From contig JAPWGK010000001.1 in assembly GCA_029641185.1 (NCBI GenBank), positions 818,501-882,500 of the forward strand: a stretch of DNA of 64,000 nt. Direction: 5' to 3'. Made by a program: the position numbers and the translations under genes. Source of the stretch: Pseudofabraea citricarpa. Its lineage: Eukaryota; Ascomycota; Leotiomycetes; Helotiales; Dermateaceae. This document shows positions 34,824 to 45,922 of this stretch, one piece after another (the stretch's first letter is position 1; each line of letters starts with the position of its first letter). The notes beneath the pieces are model-generated. The model searched no databases. It saw only the letters and a list, made by a program, of their open reading frames with translations, and had not been told where the DNA came from.

Positions 34824-36852
34824 ATTTTGGAGGTGCGGATTAGGACGGATGTTATTCTTGGGATGGTTTCTTGTCGATGAGCGGAGACAAGAGAAGGTAT
34901 TTAACCTTTTACCATCGCCATATCTGCTGATATGGGCTGAGCTAGCGCTCGCTTAATAAAGGAGACTATCTGGGCACTACTTGGTAGGTACTTATAGCTG
35001 TCCTAGATTTTAGCTTTGAATCTCTTTTCCAACCTTTTTACCCCGGACTTGTAGAACGGTTGAATTCGTCTCTAGAAAAAAAAAGTACCACTAGTACCTG
35101 TCTCTTTTACCAAAAAAGAAAAACACGATAAAATTCAGGGACTTCTAGATATATTAATAGCAGGAGGATTAAATTTTTAAAGTGTACTAGCAAATTCCTA
35201 GTCACTTACCTCAGCTAGTTAGCTTTTATCCTCGGGCGCGAATTTGATAAATGCTAATAGATTAGTAGGAGACGGGAATACCGTATATTCGATGTTATAA
35301 TTGTTTGTATTAACAGCAGACTGATAGTTGTAAGCCGCGATAATATCGACAGTATCGATGCAAGCATGCATATACTCTATAATCATCTGATAGTTTATAA
35401 ATATCTCTTCCAACTGCTATAATTTTGTTCTTGGCATTTTGGAAGATATCCTCGGTGCTGCCGAGATACGCAATAGATATTTTATGCAGTTCACGCTCGC
35501 ATCAGTACCTTTTTCTAGCATTTACAGTATTTCACATTTTACACCTTCATAGCATTGTTTGGATTTCAGTTCAGTTTGATTCTATTGCTTCCACCCTTAA
35601 AGGCTTTTATGTGGATAGTATAAAGTTTTACAGTCCAGTATCATCCTTCGTTGCACTACCTACCTAGGTAGGTATAAAGTGAATTCCGACACCCCGTCGG
35701 GCTCGGTTATGGCAGTGTTCTAACAGCTCAATCTCTGACTGCGGATTCTTCCCCATCTTCTGTATCTCCTTTATACTTTGCTTCTTGCATTCGAGGTTGT
35801 ATAATATCAAGCTGACCCACAGGGTATTCAGGATGAGCGAAATGACGATTAGACCTTAGCTCATTAAGTTGCTCAGGTCAAAAGCAAAAATAAAGCGGCT
35901 CGCAGGAGCTCTATTGGATTCAAGGATGCCAGCAAGTCATAATTGCTGCAGTGAAAAATAGGCTGAGAAAGCATGTCCGAAATTTGTCCCAACAACTAAG
36001 AATACATGGTTCAAGTAAATGTCGGCATCTAAAAGAGAATCATCTAGGATCAAAACAAAGCCGCCAATGCCAAAACAAACTACAATCAGACTGACAAAAA
36101 AGAAAGTTTCTAAGGGAAAGCTCTTCTTCGCTTTATAAAGGGTTGATCTCTAAGGTATAATCTTGAACACACCATAGCCTATAACAACCATTAACCACGA
36201 GGGAAATTTTATCCTGGCAATATAATCACCTCAATCAGAAGGCTCTGAAGAAGAGTCAAACCATAGAGACCATGTAACATAGATATTCTTTTAGTCGTTA
36301 TCTGGTTACACCAGCCAAGTACAAGTTCAGCTGCGGAAAAAAAAAAACCAGTCAAGGATAGTTGAATTAAGAGATACTTCCAGGACCTGCTGTTATTGCG
36401 CCACCGAGAAATGGTATCTATAAGATGTACGTACAGTCAGAACAAGTGCGAGTGTGCACTACATTTCTAATATTTTATTTCGGATACTCGTTGCACTAGG
36501 TAGCGGTTGCTTTAGTAAATCCGGAATTGTATATATTTCTACTCTGCGAATTCCTAGAGATCAAGAGTTTAACACTAATTTAATATATTCTTTCACTTTG
36601 CTCTGCTCTAGGTACATGGTAGTAACAGAACCCTTCGAACCCTTATCGCCATGCTTATCTTAGCGTGGTCGCGGCGGCAGTTGTCGATCAACCTGGAGCT
36701 CTACAGATCGAGGCATAACAAAAGTTCCTGTGCTATCTACTCTCCTCTACACTTTGCAAATGTATGTCTGCTTGGTATGAGGCATCAGTCATGATGCGCC
36801 ATTGAACCTCCTGCTTTCATGACTATTACCAGAAATTTGTTACGCGTCGCCG
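34824..36852. other. AT-rich decayed region
   Basis: No intact gene. About 34990-35420 is AT-rich with homopolymer runs, and a minus-strand frame at 35219-35413 (EEIFINYQMIIEYMHACIDTV at its N-terminus) may be a transposon relic. The pseudogene at 35664-36300 is listed separately. Repeats GGTACC/TAGGTAGGTA occur near 35660. The last 150 bp are the leader of the ham-2 gene. Confidence 0.4.
35664..36300 (-). pseudogene. Membrane-protein pseudogene with four internal stops
   Basis: One frame stays coding-like for more than 600 bases but contains four stops: TGA (36231-36233), TAG (36150-36152), TGA (35937-35939) and TAA (35856-35858), ending at TAG 35664-35666. Translation between stops gives plausible membrane helices (FFFVSLIVVCFGIGGFVLIL, VISLILNTLWVSLILYNL) and a basic tail. 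All four stops can come from C-to-T changes (CGA, CAG, CGA/TGG, CAA), as expected of repeat-induced point mutation. The 5' part is not resolved. The family is not recognised; it lies beside two small membrane-protein genes in the same orientation. Confidence 0.6.
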
Positions 36853-39800
36853 ATGATGGCGTCCCTCTGGTCGAAGCCCACCGCCGATCCCCCAAACCCA
36901 GAGAAAGATGTATCTGATGTCGCAGATACGGGCCTCGCAGATGTTGGGCTTCCTGCTCCAACGCCGTTAACCAGTGTACCTATGGGACGCCCGATGCTTC
37001 AGCGCAATCAACCACAGCCTCCTCCGCCGCACCAGCCGCCTCCACCTCCATCTCCGCAACAGGTCGGCAACCCTCAAGACTCTCTCTCCTTGATGCAACT
37101 GAAGCGCATTGTTACGGAGTTTCCTCGCATAGATCCGACACTATACGCATTCAACTATGCCGATACAGCATCTTACGAGGAGGAAATTGACGAGTGGTTT
37201 TCGTACAATGATGCTGAATTCAAGAGGCTGAATCGAGCAAGGGAGACTTTCAATAGAAGATGGAATAAGGTTGCAGGAAAGCCATGGCCAGAGGCTGAAA
37301 CACAACAGGCAGGCTTTCTTCAGAGAGAAATCAACGGGCTCGCTGCAACAGATCTACGTAGACGATGCAAGAGTCTACAGACAGTTCTGCATGTTGTCTT
37401 AGGAGTATGGGACGAAAGTGCTGGTCTATCGGAGCCTGGATCGGAAGCAGGTGCGAAGAAACAAAAAACTAGAGCTACGACATCTCAGACGGATGCTATG
37501 GCGACTGGTATAGTCATGGTTGCGAAGGCTGATGGTATACAATTGTTGTTTGATGTGATGCAGAATGCATTTAAAAGATTATGGTATGTTCAGACCCGAC
37601 GCCAAGAACTGCGCGCTCATATTAGAAAGGGATGATGATTATCGAAACTCGAAACTATTAGAGGAAGATATTCCCTTCATTCAAGATGAGCTTGATAATG
37701 TTACAACCATTCTGTACTTGATTATCGAGGGTGTTCGACATGACCTCGATAGTCAGCAGCTCGCGTTTGAAAAGTTGCGTAAGTATTCGTTACCACTAGG
37801 ATATTTTTGAAGCTGACCATTTGAAGTGGCATTGGATCCGGGTCTTGTCAACTATTTTTTGATGATCACAGCTAGATTACGTTGGGATGAAGCAAATGAA
37901 CTTCCGCAAACAAGAGTTAGTGGTTATTATGTCCTACAACATCATGACTGACCATGGTTTAGATATTTCTTCTTTTCTGGAAATCTGTCTTGTTAGTTTT
38001 TGGCGGCACAAGTGAAGTCGACCGAATAAAAAAGGCAACAAAAGAAAAGACGGACATCAATGGGAGTACTGGGAAAGTCATCACGGCCTCTCCTCTTGAC
38101 TACCACATATTCCGCCAAGAAATTACCTCCAAATATCCAGCCTATGTCCCTCCTCGACCACTTATCCCACTAGAGCAGGATAATAATTCGATCTTACCAC
38201 CTCTTCCTAATAGGCCTAGTCGTAGGAATGGAGAAAACGGGATTTTACCTGCTCCCATTGGAGTGAACACTAGCGGAGCATCAATCCTCCACCAGCCGGT
38301 GCATATTGCTACTCCAGCACCTTCGCCTCCGCCGTCGCCACCTGTTGGGGGTAAAGCTGGAAAAAAGCAAAATTATCAAACCAACCAGAATTTCCCCTTC
38401 ATGTACCCACCTCTAGACAGTACAAGCAACAGCGCTGGCGGTAAAGGGGCAGCTGGTTTGCAAGAGCTTCTTGTTGGCCGCAAATGGGAGGGTAGCGATA
38501 TTCCAGCCTCAATCCTCGAAGCTGGAGAATTATTTGCCAAGAGGATGCGAATGACAAGGCCGATGCGTCAGTTGTGGGATGAGAGAGAACGTTTTCTTCG
38601 CTTTGAACGGGGTTGGGAAGACAGAGATGAAGATATTATAGAAGAACTGGATTTGGAAAGCATTCTCTCACAGAAGCTCAATCTCGAAGAAAGCAAGCCA
38701 CCCCCTCCACAGGCTGATTATGGACCCGAACCAAGCACAGTTGATTCAGATATAAAGAAAAGGCTCGACGATATCGAGGCTTTCTATGTAAGTCTTGCAT
38801 TTATTTGTTTGGTTGCCTTATTAATTCCAAGTAGGGCGACTCAGTCCCATATCTGCAATCGTTGGTGATAGTACTCTTGAAAGCTATCCTTGCCAATGTC
38901 ACAGCCGTATTATCTCAACCCATGAGTGGCCAGCCAGCGTTCCTCGGCCCTGCCTATAGGTCAGAAACAAATCTCCGTTCAGGAGCACAAGGACAGAACA
39001 GACCCCAAGACCCAGCCAACATCCCTCTACCAAATTCAGTGGATCCCGCAAACATTCCCGTGGAAGAAGTCGAGGCCACACGATCACGAGAGATCACCGC
39101 CAAAGCAGTGTCCGGGATACTCCTTATCCTTCTAAAATGGTTCAAGGTTTCTCGTATGAACGCACCAATTCCTGCCATAGCTATGCTAATATAAATCAGA
39201 TGTTTTGAAGTTTGAATACTTGACTCAACTTCTCCTTGACTCCAACTATCTGCCCTTGGTTTTGAAGCTTTTTGCTCACCAGGAGATAGAGAAGGTCGTG
39301 GATAGCAAAGCAGACAGGGAAGATTTAAGGTAGGTTTCATCCCCTCGTTCCTTTCATTTAATAACAAAGGACAGTTTCTTTTCTTTCTGCAACACAAACA
39401 GCATCCACGCTCCTCAAGTAGATGATGAGAGTGAAGATGATGCCGCACCACCGCCGATCAAGCTTCAACGAGGTTCAGGATCTCAGGACAAACTACCGGC
39501 ATTGGCTTTCCAAGAAGGTCAGCTTGCTGGCCGGCGCGAACATCCCGAGGTTGATGAGATGGGATATCCCATCAATGATGTTCCCACAGAGCCAATTACA
39601 GATTTTTCGTGGCGTAACTTCTATTCGACCATTAATCTCCTTCGGATCATGCAAAAGATTTGCAAAAACAAAGCGCATCGAAACCTGTTGCTTGTACAAT
39701 ACAAGTCTTCAAATATCCTCAAGAAGTCCTTGAAAATCCCTCAGCCCGAATTACGCTTATATACGCTGAAGCTATTCAAGAACCAGGTTCCCTACTGTGG

Positions 39801-40122
39801 CCGAAAGTGGAGACAGGGTAATATGCGTGTGATCACGGCCGTCTACTTACACTGCAGGCCAGAACTCCGAGATGACTGGTTAGCAGGTAGCGATGTTGAT
39901 GCTGAAGTTGAGGAGGCGCTACCACTCGAGCAAGCACTGAGATCGCTTACGCACTGGTACAACATCAAGCGCTATCCCTCTCAGATGGGTGCCGACACCA
40001 AGCTTCTGGAAGAAGAGCACGATTTCTTCATCCGCGAACTCGAGAAGATGGAATTCATTGAAGACAGCATTCTCGACGAGAGCGTGGCTGACAGTGGGTG
40101 GGACGGATCGGGTAATTACTAA
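36853..40122 (+). CDS. ham-2: STRIPAK subunit HAM-2/PRO22 (STRIP1/Far11 family)
   Basis: Seven exons: 36853-37583, 37630-37778, 37827-37915, 37963-38787, 38835-39153, 39200-39329, 39402-40122, giving 987 residues with consistent phases. After a Pro-rich N-terminus (runs of PPPP, about 50-70) comes the N1221 domain: FPRIDPTLYAFNYADTA, IQLLFDVMQNAFKRLW, LDNVTTILYLIIEGVRHD, and LPQTRIFLLFWKSVLLVFGG. The C-terminal DUF3402 domain follows: WRNFYSTINLLRIMQKICKN, LRLYTLKLFKNQVPYCGRKW. STRIP1-family proteins scaffold the striatin-PP2A (STRIPAK) complex at the ER and nuclear envelope; in Neurospora (HAM-2) and Sordaria (PRO22) it is needed for hyphal fusion and fruiting-body development. The first junction uses acceptor GAAAG at 37629, the only one giving an open, family-like frame. 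A second ATG at 36856 is equally possible. Confidence 0.93.
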
Positions 40123-41653
40123 GATTTGGGGGGCTCGGGGGGGGGGATTGTCATATCGGTAGTCTCAAGTTAAATAGCAGCACAAATTTAAAGCAAACGA
40201 GCCGCACAGCTTGGTACTTATCTTTCTTCAGCAAACTTTTGAAATTGTTTCGTTTCCCGCCCCCCATGTTTCTCGCCGTGGTGGAAAACCGGTGTGGAAT
40301 AGGGATGCATAGAGAATGTCCACCAGGGGCCTGGTAGAAGAATCTCCGTCTCTCGTTTCCGCGCCCTGGTCCCATCATGCCTTACCCATCACGGTCCGCC
40401 CAAAGGTCTTGGAGGACGTGGTAAACAATGCGAGGCAGTGAGACAGACGGGCAAAAGCAAAAAAAGGACCTTCCTGATCGAAATTCCTCGCAGGCAAGAT
40501 TCATGCCTCGGAGGATTTCTGCTCAGCGCCAGCACCAGTGCCAGTGCCCACGCAAGCATGCATGGCCTCATTCTTCCTCCGGCGCAAAAGAACGCCTGCA
40601 AAAGTCGTCAACCTGGCGGGCTTTGTTGCACGTCGCAGTTAATTCTCCGAGTCTCTTAGTTTCCCTTTCGTCTCTTCCATTGCTCTACTGGCCCCTTTCT
40701 GTGCTGTTGTTGCTGCTTCTGGCGACCTTATTCTCCGAGCGTGGTGGGTGCGCGGTTGTTATTGTTTGTGCTGCTGCGACTGCGAGTTTTAAGGAGGCGT
40801 CTCGGCCGAGCCCCCGAAGGATTCGCCAGCCGCTGCTTCAGGTAGGGTGGGTGAGATCACGTGGGTGGGTTTGGGAGCATCTTTTGACTGCGTAACGTTG
40901 TCTTTTTTGTTCTCTCTTTCTTTTAGGGGCTACTTTACAACTCTTCACTGGATACAGCTTTTGCTAATGGCCAGATTGTAAGTCGTGTTGAGCATCTTTG
41001 GCTGGTCTGCTTGACCGAATCATTGGCGATATGATGTGAAATGAACAATCTCCGTTATGAAAAGGATATATTGAGTTATGAAATAGCATAAAAACACAAA
41101 CCAAGGGAAATGGTTCAACTACTAGAGCCATTAGATCATCGAAGAGTATATGACAAGAGAAAATTGGTTTAGATCAATTACCAAAGTGGCCATTTAGAGC
41201 GCAACCAGTATTTGCTTGTACTCGTGGATGGAAGCAACATCTAGTAACATTGAGTGGCGGCGCCGGGTTTTCTTCGACGAGCGCTATTAGCTTGGTGTGG
41301 AATTTTTGAGCTTATGGAAACACCGGACTGTTTGGACAAGAAAGACATGTGAAGACAGATTTTCATAATTATGTTTATGAGTATAAGGTTCACAATCTGC
41401 GTTCTCCTTCGCTTCCCTTTCATAACCACCACTCGTGCAGGTCTTGAAATAAATCGAAACATCTCAAGCTTGTTATCATTGTTACTTGTCGTACTTAAGA
41501 GGTGTTTCTTTCAGCAATTCGAAATGAAATTATTGCATTTCGCTTTCCGAATATTGAAATGGTATAAAAAACTGATCGCATAGCCGAAGGGGTTATAATA
41601 TGCCAATAACATTCAACTCATTTCAAGTACAAGTTTTGTTTGGTCCATGGAAA
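40123..41653. other. Intergenic between convergent genes
   Basis: 1.5 kb. The part at 40420-40910 is unusually GC- and pyrimidine-rich, like a promoter or 5' leader, yet no gene starts after it on the plus strand. A 155-codon frame there (40428-40895) is not family-like. Possibly an unannotated non-coding RNA. Confidence 0.4.
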
Positions 41654-42836
41654 TCAATCCGAAATTCTCCATACCAGTCTCTCTCCACTAACCTCTTTCC
41701 TTCTTAATGCATCCATTGCAGCTTGGGCTCTGGCTAAAAGCGTCTCCCCTTCAACAATTTTGATCCTGTTCGGCTGCACAATTCCATCTCCCAACAGTGT
41801 TGGCATGATTACAGGCTGTAGATTGTCTTTGAAAAACAGATCCTGAGTTTTAAGTCAGTATTGCTTTTCCTTTTCGGCACGACTGCTTCTCACCTGCAAA
41901 TAATAATGCGTCCGAACCCCTCTGGCTTCAACACCTTCAGCCCACTCCGCAGCTTTTGTAACATCCATCTCATACTCGGGCGCCTCAGTCTCTGAAGCAT
42001 CTTTCACAATCACCGGTAACAATATTGCGACTTTTGCGCCACGTTTCGCAATCTTTGCAATTGGAGCAAGACTGCCGTTCTTCGACCCGATACAATCGAA
42101 CACAAAAGGTAAGGACCCACCCGTCGCTTCAAGAATCGACGTTATTACATCGCTTTCTCTGTAATCAAAAGTTCTTACCGCGCCAAAAGATTTCAGCAAC
42201 GCGTGGTGTTGCTTCGATGCAGTGGCAATGATGTTCCTATAGCCGTACCATTTCAGAATTTGAATGGCGAATTGGCCAACTGAAGAGGAGCCTCCCCAGA
42301 CGAGAATGGCATCATCTGCATGTGCTGGTTTTGGATCGGCTGGGCGTGGCCAAGGCAAGGGAAGCTCCAGGTCTTTAGTGACAGCATGGAATACAGTGAC
42401 GAAATTGTTTGGTAGCGTCACGGCCTCTTGGAGAGTGAAGTTCGCCGGGAGCTAACAAATTTATAAGCATATGTAAAGACCATGGGAGTAGGATATTCTA
42501 GCTCACTTTTCCGAGCAGATACTCGGGAGTCGTAACAAATTCTTGGTGGGCCTTCTCTTTCGCCTCTCTCCACGTGAAGCCAAATACTTGGTCTCCAATT
42601 TTCAAATTCTTCACGCCGGTACCGACTTCGACTACTGTCCCAGCTGCCCCATCGCCTAGAACCTGTGGGTGACCAACCAGTAAACCGCCATCGTTCTGAT
42701 GCAAATCAAGTGGAGTTGAAGCTGTCCATTCGACACGGACTCGTACCTCGCCTTCTGAAGGAGCTATGGTAGGGACTTGTCTCGTTTCCAGAAGGCCTCG
42801 AACCTTAGCACTTACGACAGTGGTATGTGTAGCCAT
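41654..42836 (-). CDS. Zinc-independent MDR oxidoreductase (ToxD/quinone-reductase-like)
   Basis: Exons 42836-42507, 42451-41894 and 41842-41654 give 358 residues; both introns (55 and 51 bp) are phase 0. The GroES-like N-terminal half has the family block VLGDGAAGTVVEVGTGV and KIGDQVFGF but no zinc-ligand Cys/His set, as in quinone/enoyl reductases. The NAD(P)-binding fold starts at AILVWGGSSSVGQFAIQILK (about 159-178). Fungal relatives are annotated ToxD-like or trans-enoyl-reductase-like, which reduce activated double bonds with NADPH; some serve polyketide clusters, but no synthase is near, so general detoxification is more likely. Confidence 0.88.
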
Positions 42837-44315
42837 TTTTGACGATTCTGTGTTGCTGGTATGAAGTAAACTTACATTGAAAGAGGGATTTCACAGCCTC
42901 TTTATCTTCCTACAGAGGACGTTGTCGTCAGAGCTAGAAATCATGACTTCGATGTGATTTCAAATCCTACTATTCAGCCACTTGAAATCAATTTCCCATT
43001 AGGGAAAATTGAGCTCTCCAAATCGTAGCTTTCATTACGTGAAGAGGTGGCTTCCTGAGCTTGCCTTAGTAAAAATTGGTGCAACATCCGTTCGATGCCG
43101 TCCTAATCACATGACACGTCTACCTTTGTTCCGGAGTTGAATAATCCTGTGCACGTAAGCTGACAATCGAGTAGGTACTGTTCCTTTGCCTCTTCATGTG
43201 AGTGAGTAAGTGCATCTTTCACTTCTGTGCGCATTCGGATATTGTAACTGTGCTGAGAACAAACAAAGCATCTGCAGCATTCCGCAATCTGGCATACACA
43301 GTATCCGGCAAACACAACACTCGCTTGTGCTCATCGCTAAATGCGGGGCTTTATGGGCCCAATTTGGTCGATTGTCCGTCCGCTGGCACAGAAACAAAAT
43401 AAAAAAGTAAGAAGTTCAACCAGAGAATCAGTTGTGATATCTTCCAGTTTATGTCTTTTGTCGTTCCAAGTCTGAGAGACAGAACAAGGAGGATGCTGTT
43501 GTGATCATGCATTTGCGGTGATCTCTGTGTGTATTGCTGTAATGTGCGGAGTAGTGAATTTGACCACTCCGGCTGCTAACAAAGTTGTAAGCAGCGTAAA
43601 CTTATGTTCTAACAAAATCTATATAGTAACTCAGGCAAGATATATTTTGTCTCAAGACTTAAACGTTCAATTGAGCTTTGAATAAAAAGTATCTCTGTTC
43701 ACAAATTTAAGCCAGTGATCAAAATTTGCGTGCCTCTCAAGAAAAATGAATTGATCATGTTATGGCTTGACTGGAGATCGAAATATTTTCCATTGACTTG
43801 TTCAAAATTATTTCAACAAAACCATGACAATGAATAAATTATGAATGAACGCGATCTATGCAGAGGCGGCAAACTCAAACTCAAACCCAAGCCTAATCCA
43901 TACAAGCACATTCGCTTGAAATCGGCTACGCAGGCCTCTCTCCTTTTCAATGCTCAAAAATTGGGCAAAAAGTTCGGCTGGGTTGAATACAACTCTCAGC
44001 CTACATCTTTTACCACGTTATATTCCTGTATTGTTCCTCCTTTTAGCCTGAATAACCTCCGAATGGGAGACTCGGACTCCTAACCCCGAGCTCCTGAAGA
44101 TTGTACGTGCCTCCACACGAATTCAGAATGGTGATTCGAAAACCATTCTGGCTCTTCCCAAATATTTGGGAACGAGCACCGGAAAATTTTCAAAGTCAGT
44201 TTATATACCACCAGTCACGTATTTTAAGACCTTCGATAAATGCAAGTACATCAGCAGTTCGATTGTGAAGCTGATATATCTTCCAAAATGGTCAATGGAT
44301 CTCTTTTCTTTCCAT
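42837..44315. other. Intergenic
   Basis: No gene recognised. The MDR promoter lies at the left end. The stretch at 43560-43840 is AT-rich. Small frames near 43200-43400 and 43841-44083 have no family resemblance. Confidence 0.4.
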
Positions 44316-44770
44316 TTACAACTCTCCTATGTCGAATTCGTCCCACCAGCGATTCTTCTCAATCAGGTATCCTTTCGCATCGAATACAACTCCCTCACTG
44401 CGCAAAAGTTCCAGTTTCTCTTTCTGATTTATTCCCGAAGGCGCATCTTGAGGTTCTCCTTTGAATCCTCCAATTGCCTGTCGAATTTGATCAGTTTCTA
44501 TCAACGTGTTTGAGTAGGGTACATTCTTACACCATCTGCACAGATGATTCTGTGACATGGCACCCGCGGCGCGTATGGGTTTCTCCGTAGTGCTCCGCCA
44601 ACTGCTCGCGGCGAGGAAGCGAGCGCTTTGGAAAGTGCAGCATACGACGAGACCTTTCCAGCTGGAATCTGAAGTAACAAAGCGTATACTCGCTGTCTGG
44701 TTTTAGAACTGATATCTGGTATTATGATGAGGTAGATTGCACTTACTTCTTGGTACTCTGTCACTGCCAT
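44316..44770 (-). CDS. O6-alkylguanine-DNA alkyltransferase (compact, AdaB/ATL size)
   Basis: Exons 44770-44747, 44692-44531 and 44477-44316 give 115 residues; introns of 54 and 53 bp are phase 0. The protein is just the C-terminal DNA-binding/catalytic domain: MAVTEYQERVYALL, IPAGKVSSYAALSKAL, SSPRAVGGALRRNP (R37 equivalent to the Arg finger), VPCHRII (C54 is the acceptor Cys) and IGGFKGE. Alkyltransferase-like proteins of this length, such as S. pombe Atl1, have Trp in place of the Cys; here the Cys is present, so suicide transfer of O6-alkyl groups is expected. It lies 396 bp from, and divergent to, an Ada-type sensor gene, mirroring the split AdaA/AdaB pair of Bacillus. The first exon has only eight codons. 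Confidence 0.9.
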
Positions 44771-45166
44771 TTTCTGCTGTTGGCAATGAAGATATGATTC
44801 TAGACAATTGTAGATCTTCAAAGAGTAATTCAAATGCAGACCTTCCCAAACCCAAGTATTGTCTCTGCGAGTTTTGGAAGGAGGCCTTCTTGTTATGTAC
44901 CAGTAGTGTTCAGTAGTGTTGACTCCCCGCCGGGAAGATTTACTATCTGATTGGCCACTTCTCAAGCAACCCTCGCTTAGTCAGGCTCTTCAACGTCTTC
45001 TCTTCAACTTGATTTGCGACTTTGATCACAGCATTCAATCAACGCTCAAAAACGATGAACTTGACTTGTGATCTAAAGTATTACTTCTTAAAATCTACGC
45101 TGTCAAAACTCCAAAGACTCAAACCTCAGCACATCAATTGCCTCACACTTATTCTTCATAATCTCA
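44771..45166. promoter_or_regulatory. Shared promoter of the Ada-like and alkyltransferase genes
   Basis: 396 bp between the two start codons, in divergent orientation. A CCAAT box (ATTGG at 44950-44954) and a short GC palindrome (CCCCGCCGGGG-like, about 44926-44935) lie in the middle. If the Ada-like protein behaves as in bacteria, its target site is expected here. Confidence 0.5.
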
Positions 45167-45922
45167 ATGAACGAATTTAATGATCCTAATGCTCGTTGGG
45201 TAGCAGTTCAAAGCCGCGATCCTTTGGCTTCGAGTTCTTTCATATACAGTGTGAAGACTACGAAGATATATTGTCGTCCAACATGCCCTTCGCGTTGTGC
45301 ACGACGTGCAAACGTCATGTTTCACGACGACGCAGCAGCAGCAGAAGCTGATGGATTTCGAGCTTGCAAACGTTGTCGTCCAGATGTTCTCGAATGTGAT
45401 GGCGAAGGCGAAAAACAGAGAAATACTATAGGGAAGGCATGTGACCTCTTAAGTCATGAGTTAGTCCAAGGGAAGAAGTGGCCAGTCAAGAATCTCGCAG
45501 CCGAGGTGGGACTTACAGAGAGTCATTTCTGTCGAGTATTCAAAAAAATCATGGGAATGACGGTAGGAGACTACCGCGCCAAAATTTTGCTCGCTGCCCA
45601 GCGGAAAAGCCAAAACTCGACGAATTGCACTTTTGAAAATGACTACAGGAGTTTGGGCCAGGCAATGGGCTTCAATGAGCCTCAACAAGCGGATGTTAAT
45701 CGCCTGACTTGGGACTCTGGCAACAATGAGAAAACTCCCAATCTGGATCTTCTCCCTGAATCAAATCTCTGTGACTTCAACAGGTCTGAAATAGATTTAC
45801 ATGAGGCACTGGAGAAATTGGCTACACCATACCCGAGCACAGTCTATGATCTTTATTTAGAAGATGATGGCTTGCAATTTTTTGATTTCACATTATTATC
45901 TCAAGATCGACTCGACGAATAG
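45167..45922 (+). CDS. Ada-type methyl-phosphotriester sensor with AraC helix-turn-helix
   Basis: One exon, 251 residues. Residues 10-72 are the Ada zinc domain: RWVAVQSRD, a Y-S-V-K-T-T-K-I-Y-C block, RPTCPSR and FRACKRCRPD. Cysteines at 36, 40, 67 and 70 reproduce the C38/C42/C69/C72 spacing of E. coli Ada, where Cys38 accepts a methyl from the DNA backbone and switches the protein into an activator. Residues about 89-145 are one AraC helix-turn-helix (VKNLAAEVGLTESHFCRVFKK, MGMTVGDYR). The second AraC helix-turn-helix of Ada is not recognisable. Instead the C-terminus is acidic and aromatic/Leu-rich (DLYLEDDGLQFFDF, then LLSQDRLDE), like a eukaryotic activation domain. No alkyltransferase domain is fused; that activity is on the divergent neighbour. 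Product: nuclear alkylation-responsive regulator (inference). Confidence 0.9.
   Translation: MNEFNDPNARWVAVQSRDPLASSSFIYSVKTTKIYCRPTCPSRCARRANVMFHDDAAAAEADGFRACKRCRPDVLECDGEGEKQRNTIGKACDLLSHELVQGKKWPVKNLAAEVGLTESHFCRVFKKIMGMTVGDYRAKILLAAQRKSQNSTNCTFENDYRSLGQAMGFNEPQQADVNRLTWDSGNNEKTPNLDLLPESNLCDFNRSEIDLHEALEKLATPYPSTVYDLYLEDDGLQFFDFTLLSQDRLDE

Noticed and set aside
37584..37625. Alternative intron acceptor ATATTAG in ham-2
   Set aside because: Joining there creates a TGA stop at the junction; the acceptor four bases on keeps the frame and family similarity.
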